A stretch of 64,000 bases of DNA from Verrucomicrobiota bacterium (GTDB lineage: Bacteria; Verrucomicrobiota; Kiritimatiellia; RFP12; UBA1067). Positions 27,071-36,802 of this stretch are shown piece by piece. The stretch spans positions 62,001-126,000 of the forward strand of contig JAHFSX010000003.1 in NCBI GenBank assembly GCA_023269675.1, given 5' to 3'. Both the position numbers and the translations under genes were made by a program. A model generated the notes under the pieces. It saw only the letters and a list, made by a program, of their open reading frames with translations. It did not search any database and was not told the origin of the DNA. How positions within the stretch are numbered: position 1 is the first letter of the stretch; every line of letters starts with the position of its first letter.

Positions 27071-30000
27071 TTCCGCTTTCCCACCGTCCGTCCGCTTCCG
27101 GGCCCCTCGCGCCCGGCTCCTCGTTCTCGTCGGCCACCGCATGCTCCGACAGGCTCAGGATCTCGCTCAGCTCCGAATTCGAAAGTTCCGTCAGGAAGGT
27201 CTCGCCGCTGGTGACGATCTCGGAGGCGAGCGCGGTCTTGCGCTCGATCATGGCGTCGATCCGGTCCTCGAGGGTGCCGCCGCAGATGAACTTGTGGACC
27301 ATCACGTTCTTGGTCTGGCCGATGCGGAACGCGCGGTCCGTGGCCTGATTCTCCACCGCCGGGTTCCACCAGCGGTCATAGTGGAACACGCGGGTCGCGC
27401 GGGTCAGATTCAGGCCCGTGCCGCCGGCCTTCAGCGAGAGCACGAACGCCAGCGGCTGGGCGGATTCCTGAAACTCCTGCACCAGCCGGTCGCGCTCCTT
27501 GCGCGGCACGCCGCCGTGCAGGAAGGGCATGTCGCGCCCGAAAACCTGACACAGGTGGCGCTTGAGCAGGGTGCCCATTTCGGCGTACTGCGTGAAGACC
27601 AGCGCGCTTTCGCCGCGCTCGAAGGCCTCCTCGAGCATCTCCTCCAGGCGCGCGAGCTTGCCCGACCGCTTGGCCAGCCGCTGCGCCTGGCGGAGATAGT
27701 GCGCGGGGTGGTTGCAGACCTGCTTGAGGCGCGTCAGCACCGCCAGGATCAGGCCGCGCCGCGCGATGCCCTCGCTCAGCTCCAGCTCGCGGTTGAACTC
27801 GGCCAGCACCTCCTCATAGAGCCGCGCCTGCTCGAGCGTGAGCGGGCAGTAGACCTTGCCCTCCACCTTCTCCGGCAAGTCGGAGATGATCTGCTTGTCG
27901 GTTTTCAGGCGGCGCAGGATAAAGGGCGTGGTGACGCGGCGCAGACGCGAGCGCGCGCCGGGATCGGTGCCCGACTGGATCGGGCGGAAATATTTCTCGC
28001 GGAACACCGCCCGCTTGCCCAGCATGCCGGGGTTGAGGAAATCCATGAGCGACCACATGTCGCCGACATGGTTCTCCATGGGCGTGCCGGTGAGCGCGAT
28101 GCGGTAGTCGGCCGGCAGCGCGCGGGCGGCCTGCGCCTGGTGGGTGTCCGGGTTCTTGATGTTCTGCGCCTCGTCGAGCAGGATGCCCGCCCACTTGACC
28201 TTGCGGAAGTTCACGTAATCGCGGTAGAGCAGGTGGTAGCTGGTGACCACCACGTCGGCCTGCTGCGCCTCGCGGGCGAACGACTCCCCGTGCCACCGGT
28301 CGGGGCCGTGGTGCAGCAGGCAGCGCAGGCTCGGGGCGAAGCGCTGGGCCTCGCGCAGCCAGTTGCCCAGCACCGACATCGGGCCGACCAACAGGACCGG
28401 GCGCTTCTCGCCGCGCTCCTTCTCGTGCAGCAGGAAGGCCAGGGCCTGAATCGTTTTGCCGAGTCCCATGTCGTCCGCGAGGCAGGCGCCGAAGCCCCAC
28501 ACGCGCAGGAAGACCAGCCAGCTGAAGCCGCGCACCTGATAGGGGCGCAGCTCCCCGCAAAAGGCCGCCGGCGTGGGCAGGACCTCGAAGGGCTGCTCGC
28601 CGCACAGCCGCTTGAGAAACGGGTCCAGCCAGCCGCCGCCGCGCACCTGCGCCACGTCCAGGCCGTAGTGGCCGCCCCCCGCGCCGAGCGCCAGCCGCAC
28701 CATGTCGAAGGCCGAGTGCGTGTCGACGGTTTTGCGCTGCCACACGCGCAGCGCGTCCTGAATCTGCCGCACGTCCACCTGGATCCACTGCCCGCGGAAA
28801 TACACCAGCGGCGTTTGCGGCCGCAGCAGCAGCTCCAGCTCCTCCGGCGTGATCTTCTCGCCGTTGAGCATCACGGTCCAGTTGACATCCACTTTCTCAT
28901 CCAGGCCGTGCGGCCCCTCGGCGGACGGCAGGTGGGGCTGGACATCCGCCACCAGGGAGAGCGCGTGCGTCGCCCCCGCCTGCCACCACGCGGGCAGGCG
29001 CACCGTGTAGCCCGAAGCCTCCAGCAGCGTGGCCGACGTGGTCAGGAAGGCGTGCGCCTCGAGCGTGGTGAGCGGACAGCCCAGCCCGCCGCACGCCTGC
29101 GGCTCCGCGCGCTCGAGCGGCAGATAGAGCATGGCCGCCTGACCGAGCGACCGCAGCAGGCGCTCGCCGAGTTTCGGGAGGGCCTCCGCCGCGCCCCCCT
29201 CGGCGACGCGCACCTGCAGAAACCAGGGCTCTTCCGGGCTCTCCGGTTCGTTCAGCTGGAAAAGGAGCGTCGCGGCGTTCGGTCCGCCGCCTTCGACGGG
29301 AAGCCGCCACTGCTGCAGATTCTGGCGCAGGGCCTCCAGCTCGCCGGTGATTTCCCAGCGCACCGTCCGCGTCTCGCCGCGCAACGCCGAAAACCACGCG
29401 TCGTGCGCGCTGTAATGCTTGCCGTGTTCGGCTTGGGCGCGCGAAAGCGTGGTCACGACGCTGAAGCGCACGAGCCGGTCAACCGTCTCTTCCAAGAACG
29501 CCTGCGTCACGCGGTGACGGTCCCGGCCGCCGGTGGCCGCCGGCGGCACGCGCGCCGCCAGATTCCGCATGCGCTGCATTTCCGGGCCGTCGATGACCGG
29601 GCACCAGCACGCGTCGTACGCGTGCTCGGACACCTGGCGGAGCTCAGGCAGAAAAAGGCCGCGCGCCACCAGCGCGCCCGCATAGCGGAAGAGTTCGGAA
29701 AAGGCGAGCAGGTCCTCGCCGGCGAAAACCGCCTCGGCGAGACGCTTCTCCTGACAGCGCCCCAACAGCGCAAAGGCCGCTTTCCAGGAGAGCTCCACGC
29801 CCGTCACCCGCCACGGCTTCAGGGCAACGGGACCCTCCTCGTGGCCCTCCTCTTCGAACAGAAAGGGATGCGACGGGAGGGGCCTTTCGCCGCCGGGCGT
29901 GCGGACGGTCGGCAACTCCAGCGTGACCGGCAGCACCTGTTGCCCGCTTTCATCCCCCCAGAGGAGCGTTTTCAAGATGGCGGAGAGCTTCTTCTCGCCG

Positions 30001-30125
30001 GCGTCGAAGGGGGAGCGCTCCGCGCCCGCGGCCGATGACGCCGGGCGGCGGCTCTTTGCTAAAGCCTCCGTTTCGCCCCAGATACAGAGTCTGACGTCGC
30101 GCCAGCATGTGTGCAGAATAGTCAT
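27063..30125 (-). CDS. SNF2-family DEAD/DEAH box helicase
   Basis: GFGACLADDMGLGKTIQALAFLL...GILLDEAQNIKNPDTHQAQAARAL...RIALTGTPMENHVGDMWSLMDFLNPG...LSLKAGGTGLNLTRATRVFHYDRWWNPAVENQATDRAFRIGQ. Confidence 0.95.
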   Translation of the reverse strand: MTILHTCWRDVRLCIWGETEALAKSRRPASSAAGAERSPFDAGEKKLSAILKTLLWGDESGQQVLPVTLELPTVRTPGGERPLPSHPFLFEEEGHEEGPVALKPWRVTGVELSWKAAFALLGRCQEKRLAEAVFAGEDLLAFSELFRYAGALVARGLFLPELRQVSEHAYDACWCPVIDGPEMQRMRNLAARVPPAATGGRDRHRVTQAFLEETVDRLVRFSVVTTLSRAQAEHGKHYSAHDAWFSALRGETRTVRWEITGELEALRQNLQQWRLPVEGGGPNAATLLFQLNEPESPEEPWFLQVRVAEGGAAEALPKLGERLLRSLGQAAMLYLPLERAEPQACGGLGCPLTTLEAHAFLTTSATLLEASGYTVRLPAWWQAGATHALSLVADVQPHLPSAEGPHGLDEKVDVNWTVMLNGEKITPEELELLLRPQTPLVYFRGQWIQVDVRQIQDALRVWQRKTVDTHSAFDMVRLALGAGGGHYGLDVAQVRGGGWLDPFLKRLCGEQPFEVLPTPAAFCGELRPYQVRGFSWLVFLRVWGFGACLADDMGLGKTIQALAFLLHEKERGEKRPVLLVGPMSVLGNWLREAQRFAPSLRCLLHHGPDRWHGESFAREAQQADVVVTSYHLLYRDYVNFRKVKWAGILLDEAQNIKNPDTHQAQAARALPADYRIALTGTPMENHVGDMWSLMDFLNPGMLGKRAVFREKYFRPIQSGTDPGARSRLRRVTTPFILRRLKTDKQIISDLPEKVEGKVYCPLTLEQARLYEEVLAEFNRELELSEGIARRGLILAVLTRLKQVCNHPAHYLRQAQRLAKRSGKLARLEEMLEEAFERGESALVFTQYAEMGTLLKRHLCQVFGRDMPFLHGGVPRKERDRLVQEFQESAQPLAFVLSLKAGGTGLNLTRATRVFHYDRWWNPAVENQATDRAFRIGQTKNVMVHKFICGGTLEDRIDAMIERKTALASEIVTSGETFLTELSNSELSEILSLSEHAVADENEEPGARGPEADGRWESGNE

Positions 30126-30237
30126 CGCCGAATGCGCATTATACCGCGTGCTTTCGGTTTTAAACAACCGTTAAGCGCGGGTCTAAACAAAAAACGGACG
30201 CGACACCCGTTTTCAGGCCATGCGCGGCGCGCGGAAC

Positions 30238-30789
30238 TTACCAGCCTTTCGGCGTGGCGGGCCGGTTCGACTGCGCGCCGCCGCGCTCCCGCTCTTCGCG
30301 CTCGAGACGCGCGGCACGCTCCTCCAGACGCCGCTTGCCTTCGCCGCTGAGCAGCGCGGACGCCTTCTCGCGCTGCACCGCGGTCAGGTTGTCGCGGATC
30401 ACCACCAGCCGCTGCGTCGCCAGCTTGGCCTGCTCGATGCGGTACTGCCCGATCCGCTCGATGATCTTCATGATCTCGTCCGTTTTGGCGCCGGGCTCGG
30501 CCAACACCTTCTTGGCGATCTCGGCCTGTTCGATCGCGGCTTTGGTGATGCCCTCGTCGAGCTTGCTCGACTGCGCGTCGATCGCCTCGAGTTCGGCCTT
30601 GAGCTTAGCCGCCTGCTCCCCCGTGATCCCGACCTTGTCCATGAAATCTTTCGTCAGCACACGTTTCCCCACCCAGTTGCCATGATTCAGGCTACGCGGC
30701 AGGCGCGGCTGATCGCGCTCGGCCTGCGGCTGCCCGAACGCCGCGGCGGCGGTCAAACAGGCGAAGCAGGTGAGAAATCGGATGGTCAT
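30238..30789 (-). CDS. secreted helical protein, Spy/CpxP-like (periplasmic)
   Basis: Signal peptide MTIRFLTCFACLTAAAAFGQ; LTKDFMDKVGITGEQAAKLKAELEAID and later LTAVQREKASALL resemble LTxxQ motifs. Confidence 0.5.
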   Translation of the reverse strand: MTIRFLTCFACLTAAAAFGQPQAERDQPRLPRSLNHGNWVGKRVLTKDFMDKVGITGEQAAKLKAELEAIDAQSSKLDEGITKAAIEQAEIAKKVLAEPGAKTDEIMKIIERIGQYRIEQAKLATQRLVVIRDNLTAVQREKASALLSGEGKRRLEERAARLEREERERGGAQSNRPATPKGW

Positions 30790-31110
30790 TTTTGTGCTCC
30801 TTGCAAGGTAAAAAAAAGAGGGTTTCGGGGGTTAAAAACGGTCCCGTCTGGCTTTTATTGCTCTATGTTTACAATTTCACGGTTTTTGTTTTTCACGGGG
30901 TTTTTTGGCGGACGCCCCCCGCCGGGCCTTTTTCCCTGAGCACGCCCTCCGCCCAACGCTTTTCAGGGTCTCCGGAAGGGTCTGCCGGGCCCCGGCCACC
31001 CTCCAGCCGGCGCTCTATATACTTCCTAATCTGTTGATGTGTCGTATTTTATAAAATAATAACTTTTCCCCTTTACAGACTTTTGCAGCTGCGCCGTGCG
31101 GACGCGCCCC

Positions 31111-31231
31111 TGTTCACAACTTATCTCCCCGCGCCTTTATTTCTTTTCACATCCGGTCCCGATTTGACGTAACTTCCTAAATCTAGGGGGGTTAGCGGCA
31201 TCCGTCCAGCCTGTTCATAACCTGTTCACCG
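31111..31231. promoter_or_regulatory. DnaA-box-like sites upstream of dnaA
   Basis: TGTTCACAA (31111-31119) and TGTTCATAA (31212-31220), reverse complements TTGTGAACA and TTATGAACA; weaker TGTTCACCG at 31223. Confidence 0.55.
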
Positions 31232-31357
31232 ATTGATTATTTTTTCACCTTGTACGGGGTAGATAAATATGGTTCAAATGTACTACCGAATTCCAGTGTT
31301 TTTATTCCCTTCGTGCTCTTTCGGAGGTCTCTTTTTTCACCTGTTTTTGTGAGTTCT

Positions 31358-32752
31358 ATGAATGCTCCCGAATTGTGGACTAAAGCGTGCGAGCACCTGA
31401 AAGGTGTTCTCAACAGCGATGTTTACGCGCGGTGGATCGAAATCATCAAGCCCGTAGCCATACAGGACAACCGGTTCGTTTTGAATGTGGATAACGACTT
31501 CTGTCAAACGTGGCTCGAGGACAACTACCAGGATTTCATCATCGACGCCCTGCGTTCCGCAGGCGCGCCCGTCACCCTTGGCATCCGGTTCGTCGTCAAA
31601 ACGTGCGAATCCGCGCAGGAGCCGTCGGCCGAACCCGAGGCTGTTCCCAAACCCGAGCCCAAAGCCGCCCATGCGGTCAAGCGACGCCACAAGGCGAGCG
31701 GGACGGGCCAAACGAACCCGCTCAACCCGAACTTCACCTTCGAGAACTTCGTGACCGGCCCTTCGAACAGTTTCGCGCACGCAGCCGCCCTGGGCGTGTC
31801 GCAGTCGCCGGGACGCGCATACAATCCCCTCTTCATCTACGGCCAGACCGGCATCGGGAAAACCCACCTGATGCAGGCCGTGGGTCACCGCGTCCTGCAG
31901 TCGCCCGGCACGAGCATCAGCTATGTTTCCTCGGAAACGCTGCTGAACGAGTACGTGGAGTCGCTCAAGAACCGCACGACGATGGAGTTCCGCAACAAGT
32001 ACCGCAACACGGACGTGCTGCTGGTCGACGATATCCAGTTTCTGGCGGGCAAAGACAGCTTGCAGGAAGAGTTTTTCCACACGTTCAACGTGCTGTACGA
32101 CGCGCACAAGCAGATCATCATGACCAGCGACCTGCCGCCGCGCGAGCTCTCGGGCCTCGAGCCCCGGCTCGTCTCCCGGTTCGAGTGGGGGCTCGTCACC
32201 GAAATCGAGTCGCCCGATTTCGAGACGCGACTGGCCATTTTGCGCTACAAGCAGTCGCTGACCAAGTTCCGCTTGCCGGATGATCTGCTGACCTTTATCG
32301 CGGACAACATCAAGTCAAACGTGCGCAGCCTGGAAGGGGCGCTCACGCGCGCCGTATCGTTCGCCTCGCTCAACAATCAAATGACGCTGACGCTCGATAT
32401 GCTGCGCAACCTGCTGAAGGACCAGCTGAACGATGAGCGCCAGAAGGACCTTTCCTTCGACGACATCCAGCGCATGGTGGCCGACTATTTCGATTTGCGG
32501 CTCACGGACATGTCGAGCAAGCGACGACCCCGGTCGGTCTCGGCACCGCGCCAGGTCGCGATGTTCCTATGCCGCAAGCTGACCCGCTCGTCGCTCCCCG
32601 AGATCGCCAACTCCTTCGGCAAGACCCACGCCACCGTGGTTCACGCCTGCAAGACCATCCAGGACCGCCTCCAGGTGGAGTCGGCGCTGCGCGATTCGGT
32701 GCGGGACATCACGCGTAAATTAGGCCGTGACCCTCAGGTTTTTCAGATCTGA
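31358..32752 (+). CDS. dnaA: chromosomal replication initiator protein DnaA
   Basis: MNAPELWTKACEHLKGVLNSDVYARWIEIIKP...YNPLFIYGQTGIGKTHLMQAVGH...DVLLVDDIQFLAGK...PRQVAMFLCRKLTRSSLPEIANSFGKTHATVVHACKTI. Confidence 0.97.
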   Translation: MNAPELWTKACEHLKGVLNSDVYARWIEIIKPVAIQDNRFVLNVDNDFCQTWLEDNYQDFIIDALRSAGAPVTLGIRFVVKTCESAQEPSAEPEAVPKPEPKAAHAVKRRHKASGTGQTNPLNPNFTFENFVTGPSNSFAHAAALGVSQSPGRAYNPLFIYGQTGIGKTHLMQAVGHRVLQSPGTSISYVSSETLLNEYVESLKNRTTMEFRNKYRNTDVLLVDDIQFLAGKDSLQEEFFHTFNVLYDAHKQIIMTSDLPPRELSGLEPRLVSRFEWGLVTEIESPDFETRLAILRYKQSLTKFRLPDDLLTFIADNIKSNVRSLEGALTRAVSFASLNNQMTLTLDMLRNLLKDQLNDERQKDLSFDDIQRMVADYFDLRLTDMSSKRRPRSVSAPRQVAMFLCRKLTRSSLPEIANSFGKTHATVVHACKTIQDRLQVESALRDSVRDITRKLGRDPQVFQI

Positions 32753-33064
32753 CCCCTTTCAGTAACGTGTTCAAAACCTTATGACAGCCCGTTCATGTTT
32801 TATCAAATCCGGCACCCTTATGAACACCCCTTGCGGCAAGCTCTCGTTTTATGGATTTTGCCCTTCTGGTTATCAACAGGTTGTGGCCCCCTGTTCAGTG
32901 TTTGTATCATACACAACATCAACGTCTTATAACGTTATCAACAGAAAATTTGACCCCTATTATTACCACTAATCATACTTTACTTTAATAACCGTAATAG
33001 TCTAAAGTAAACGCCTTGCATGCGCGTGCAAGGTTGAAGCGAACTGATCACTCACAGAGGAGTC
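32753..33064. other. probable oriC (dnaA-dnaN intergenic) with DnaA boxes and AT-rich stretch
   Basis: TTATGAACA (32818-32826), TTATCAACA (32870-32878), TTATCAACA (32935-32943), then AT-rich CTATTATTACCACTAATCATACTTTACTTTAATAACCGTAATAG in an otherwise GC-rich window. Confidence 0.65.
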
Positions 33065-34165
33065 ATGGAAATGAAGTTCTCCGTCGTCCGGACAAAGTTT
33101 CTTGATGGGTTGCAGAAGGTTCAAAACGTGGTGACCGCCAAAGGCTCATTGCAGATTCTCTCCAACGCGCTGATCGTCGCCGAAGGAAATCAGTTGTGCA
33201 TCACGACCACGGACCTCGATATTTCCGAGCGCTGTTTCGTGGAGTGTGAAGTGGAGCAGCCCGGCAGCACGACGCTGCCGATCCGCCGGCTGGCCAGCAT
33301 CATCCGCGAACTGGACGAAGGCAAAATCCTGGTCGAGGTCAACGAAGACGACGTGGCCAGCGTGCAGAGCGGTTCCTCGTATTTCAAAATCATCGGCTTG
33401 CCCATGCGCGACTTTCCGCCGGTTCCCGCCACGGAAGGCAAATTCTGCTACCGGATCGATCAGGGCGCGTTCCGGGAGATGCTGCGCAAGACCTCGTACG
33501 CCGTGTCGCTGGACGAGACGCGCCGCGTGTTGAACGGCGTGCTGCTGGCGTTCAAAGAGAACAAGCTGACGATGGTGGCCACGGACGGGCGCCGCCTGGC
33601 GCTGGTCGAGCACGAGATCGAATTTCCGCCCGAGGCCGATGTGGAAATGGTTCTGCCGACCAAGGCGGTCAGCGAGCTCATGCGCATCCTCGGCAACGAC
33701 GGGGATCTGAAGATTTACGCGCAGAAGAATCAGGTCATCTTCGAACTTGGCACCACCACTTTGAGCAGCAAGCTGATCGACGGCGTGTATCCCAACTACC
33801 GTCAAGTCATCCCCGGCGTCTGCGACGAGCGTGTGGTGATCGACCGGGAACTGCTGCTGTCGGCCCTGCGCCGGGTGTCGGTGGTAACCACCGACAAGTC
33901 GAACGCCACGCGCTTGACCTTCTCGGCGAACCAGCTGACGATCTCGACCAACACGCCGGACGTCGGCGAAGGACGCGATACGGTTGCGGTCAAATACGCC
34001 GGCAAAGAGGTGTCGATTATCTTCAATCCCGAGTATGTGATGGATCCGCTCAAGAACATCGACGATGACGAAGTCGTCATTGAAATGAACGACGGACATA
34101 GCCCGGCTTTGCTGAAATGCAGCATCCCCTTCCTGTACGTGCTGATGCCGCTGCGCATCAGCTAA
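33065..34165 (+). CDS. dnaN: DNA polymerase III subunit beta
   Basis: MKFSVVRTKFLDGLQKVQNVVTAKGSLQILSNALIVAEGNQLCITTTDLDIS...C-terminal IPFLYVLMPLRIS; follows dnaA. Confidence 0.96.
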   Translation: MEMKFSVVRTKFLDGLQKVQNVVTAKGSLQILSNALIVAEGNQLCITTTDLDISERCFVECEVEQPGSTTLPIRRLASIIRELDEGKILVEVNEDDVASVQSGSSYFKIIGLPMRDFPPVPATEGKFCYRIDQGAFREMLRKTSYAVSLDETRRVLNGVLLAFKENKLTMVATDGRRLALVEHEIEFPPEADVEMVLPTKAVSELMRILGNDGDLKIYAQKNQVIFELGTTTLSSKLIDGVYPNYRQVIPGVCDERVVIDRELLLSALRRVSVVTTDKSNATRLTFSANQLTISTNTPDVGEGRDTVAVKYAGKEVSIIFNPEYVMDPLKNIDDDEVVIEMNDGHSPALLKCSIPFLYVLMPLRIS

Positions 34166-34245
34166 CAAAAAGAAGCAAAACGGGGTTGCTTTCAGGGCCC
34201 TGATTTCGATATTATGACTCTCCGATTTTGAGAGACGCAAGTTAA

Positions 34246-34319
34246 TGCCTCATGGTGTAACGGTAGCACAGCAGACTCTGAATCTGCTTGTTAAGGTTCG
34301 AATCCTTATGAGGCAACCA
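34246..34319 (+). tRNA. tRNA-Gln (anticodon CTG), CCA encoded
   Basis: Cloverleaf read by eye: acceptor TGCCTCA/TGAGGCA, D arm GTG..CAC, anticodon arm GCAGA-CTCTGAA-TCTGC, T arm TAAGG-TTCGAAT-CCTTA, 3' ACCA. Confidence 0.93.
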
Positions 34320-34334
34320 TTTTGATAACCCGAG

Positions 34335-34368
34335 AACCCGAGGACCACACGGTTTTTCGGGTTTTTTG
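34335..34368 (+). terminator. Rho-independent terminator after tRNA-Gln
   Basis: AACCCGA...TCGGGTT followed by TTTT. Confidence 0.7.
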
Positions 34369-34385
34369 TTTTACGCGGTCAGGAG

Positions 34386-36713
34386 TTGCAGGTCATGGCG
34401 CAATCGGATGAGTCACAGGATATGGGGCTGGAATCCCTGCCCCGCTTGGTTGAGGAACTCGGGATCACCCCCCGTCAGATCATGGCTGTCGCCCGTCTGC
34501 TGGCGGAAGGCAACACCATGCCCTTCATCGCGCGGTACCGCAAAGAAGTCCACGGAGACCTTGATGAGGTTCAGATCTCCAAAATCCAGGAGCGCCTCGC
34601 CTATTACAAAGAGCTCGAAGAGCGGCGTTCGACCATCCTTAAATCCATTGAGGAGCAGGGCAAGCTGACCGAGGAGCTGAAGCAGAGGATCCAGGCGTGC
34701 GCCACCAAGACCACGCTCGAAGACCTCTACCTTCCCTTCAAGCCCAAACGCCGCACGCGGGCCATGATCGCCCGCGAGAAGGGCCTGGAGCCGCTGGCGG
34801 AGGCGATCCTGGCGCAGGGCTCCACGCCGCCCGAGACCGAGGCGGCCGCCTTCGTCAGCGAAGAGAAGGGCGTGGCGGACGTGGCCGCGGCCCTGGCCGG
34901 CGCGCGCGACATCGTCGCGGAGCTGATTTCGGAAAACGCGGATGTGCGCGGGCTGGTGCGCCAGGCGTTCATGACCGACGGCACGGTCATTTCCGAAGTA
35001 GTCGACCCCAAGCCCGCCGAGCCGACCAAGTTCGAGCAGTACTACGATTTCAAGGAGAAGATCGCGGCCATCCCTTCGCACCGCTTCCTGGCCATCCGGC
35101 GCGGTCAGGCCGAAGGCGTCTTGCGCGTACGTCTGACGTGCGACGCCGAGCCTTCGCTGCGGCGCATGGCGGAAATTTACAAGCTCAGCGAGAGGTCGCC
35201 GGCGGCGGCACAGCTGCGCGAGGCGATCGAAGACGGGTACAAGCGGCTGCTGGCCCCCAGTGTCGAGATCGATGTGAGCGTCGAGACGAAGATGAAGTCG
35301 GACCGTGCGGCCGTGGAGATCTTCGCGCAGAACCTGCGCAACCTGCTGCTGCAGGCGCCGCTGGGCGAGCAGAAGATCATCGGCATCGATCCGGGCATGC
35401 GCTCCGGCTGCAAGTGCGTGGCGCTGGACGCGACCGGCAAGTTCCTGGAAACCTGCACCATCTTTCCGTCGCAGGGCGAGCGCAAGGAGATCGAGGCCAA
35501 GGTCGATATCTGCAAAATGGTCTCCAAACTCCGGCCTTACGCGATCGCCATCGGCAACGGCACCGGCGGGCGCGAGACGGAAACGTTTGTGCGGGGCGTG
35601 CTCAAAGAGGCCAACGTGAAAGACGTGGTGGTGCTCTCGGTCAACGAGTCGGGAGCGTCGGTGTACAGCGCCTCCGAGGTGGCCCGCGACGAGTTCCCCG
35701 ATTTGGATCTGACGATCCGCGGCGCGATCTCGATCGGCCGCCGGCTGCAGGATCCGCTGGCGGAGTTGGTGAAGATCGACCCCAAAGCCATCGGTGTGGG
35801 TCAGTACCAGCACGACGTGCACCAGCCGCTGCTCGTGGACAAGCTCGACGAGGTGGTGGTGAGCTGCGTGAACCATGTGGGGGTGGAGCTGAACACCGCG
35901 AGCGCGCCGCTCCTGACGCGCGTGTCGGGCATCGGCGCGACCATGGCCAAGAAGATCGTCGCCTACCGCAACGAGAACGGCGCGTTCACCAACCGCAAGC
36001 AGCTGTCGAAGGTGCCGGGCCTCGGGCCCAAGACCTATGAGCAGGCGGCCGGCTTTCTGCGCATCCGCGGCGGGCAGCACCCGCTCGACGCCTCGGCCGT
36101 GCATCCCGAGCGCTACGCGCTGGTGGAACAGATGGCGGCCGACCTCGGCGTGGCCTTGACCGAGCTGATCGGCAGCACCACGCTGATCGACAAGATTCCC
36201 CTCGCGAAGTACGTTTCGGACACGGTCGGCATGCCCACGCTGCGCGACATCATCGCGGAGCTTAAAAAGCCGGGCCGCGACCCGCGCGCGACCTTTGAGA
36301 AGCCGGCCTTCCGCGACGACGTGACGGAGCTCGAGCACGTCCGCGAAGGCATGGTGCTGGAAGGCGTCGTGACGAACGTGACGGCCTTCGGCGCGTTCGT
36401 GGACATCGGCGTGCACCAGGACGGACTGGTGCACCTGTCGGAGCTGTCCGACCGCTTCATCCGCGACCCGGCGGAGGTGGTCAAGACCGGCGACAAGCTG
36501 AAGGTGCGCGTGCTGAGCGTGGACAACGCCCGCCGGCGCATCGCGCTGAGCGCCAAGACGCCCGCCGCCGCGGGAGCGCGCCCGCAGCCGTCCGGCGCGA
36601 GCCGCGGGCCGCGCCCGGAACAGAACCGCCCTTCGGGTGGCTCTCAGCCGCGGCAGCAGGACAGCCGGCCGCCGCGCAACGGTTTTGCCGTGAACCCGTT
36701 CTCGGGACTGTAG
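34386..36713 (+). CDS. tex: Tex-family transcription accessory / S1 RNA-binding protein
   Basis: LGITPRQIMAVARLLAEGNTMPFIARYRKEVHGDLDEVQI...IGIDPGMRSGCKCVALD...IGVGQYQHDV...VTAFGAFVDIGVHQDGLVHLSELSDRF. Confidence 0.95.
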   Translation: MQVMAQSDESQDMGLESLPRLVEELGITPRQIMAVARLLAEGNTMPFIARYRKEVHGDLDEVQISKIQERLAYYKELEERRSTILKSIEEQGKLTEELKQRIQACATKTTLEDLYLPFKPKRRTRAMIAREKGLEPLAEAILAQGSTPPETEAAAFVSEEKGVADVAAALAGARDIVAELISENADVRGLVRQAFMTDGTVISEVVDPKPAEPTKFEQYYDFKEKIAAIPSHRFLAIRRGQAEGVLRVRLTCDAEPSLRRMAEIYKLSERSPAAAQLREAIEDGYKRLLAPSVEIDVSVETKMKSDRAAVEIFAQNLRNLLLQAPLGEQKIIGIDPGMRSGCKCVALDATGKFLETCTIFPSQGERKEIEAKVDICKMVSKLRPYAIAIGNGTGGRETETFVRGVLKEANVKDVVVLSVNESGASVYSASEVARDEFPDLDLTIRGAISIGRRLQDPLAELVKIDPKAIGVGQYQHDVHQPLLVDKLDEVVVSCVNHVGVELNTASAPLLTRVSGIGATMAKKIVAYRNENGAFTNRKQLSKVPGLGPKTYEQAAGFLRIRGGQHPLDASAVHPERYALVEQMAADLGVALTELIGSTTLIDKIPLAKYVSDTVGMPTLRDIIAELKKPGRDPRATFEKPAFRDDVTELEHVREGMVLEGVVTNVTAFGAFVDIGVHQDGLVHLSELSDRFIRDPAEVVKTGDKLKVRVLSVDNARRRIALSAKTPAAAGARPQPSGASRGPRPEQNRPSGGSQPRQQDSRPPRNGFAVNPFSGL

Positions 36714-36721
36714 TTTCAGGA

Positions 36722-36793
36722 TGGGCGGCCGTTTCGGGGAAACGGCCCTACCCCCACCGCAACTGGTAGGGACGGCTCCCCGAGCCGTCCGCA
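36722..36793. repeat. REP/MITE-like hairpin pair, outward order, between tex and mnmE
   Basis: GGCCGTTT-CGGGG-AAACGGCC (36727-36747) then GACGGCT-CCCCG-AGCCGTC (36771-36789). Confidence 0.85.
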
Positions 36794-36802
36794 GGGGTCG
36801 CC

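Noticed and set aside
27141-30038. 965-aa ORF opposite the SNF2 gene
   Set aside because: Antisense shadow ORF in GC-rich sequence.
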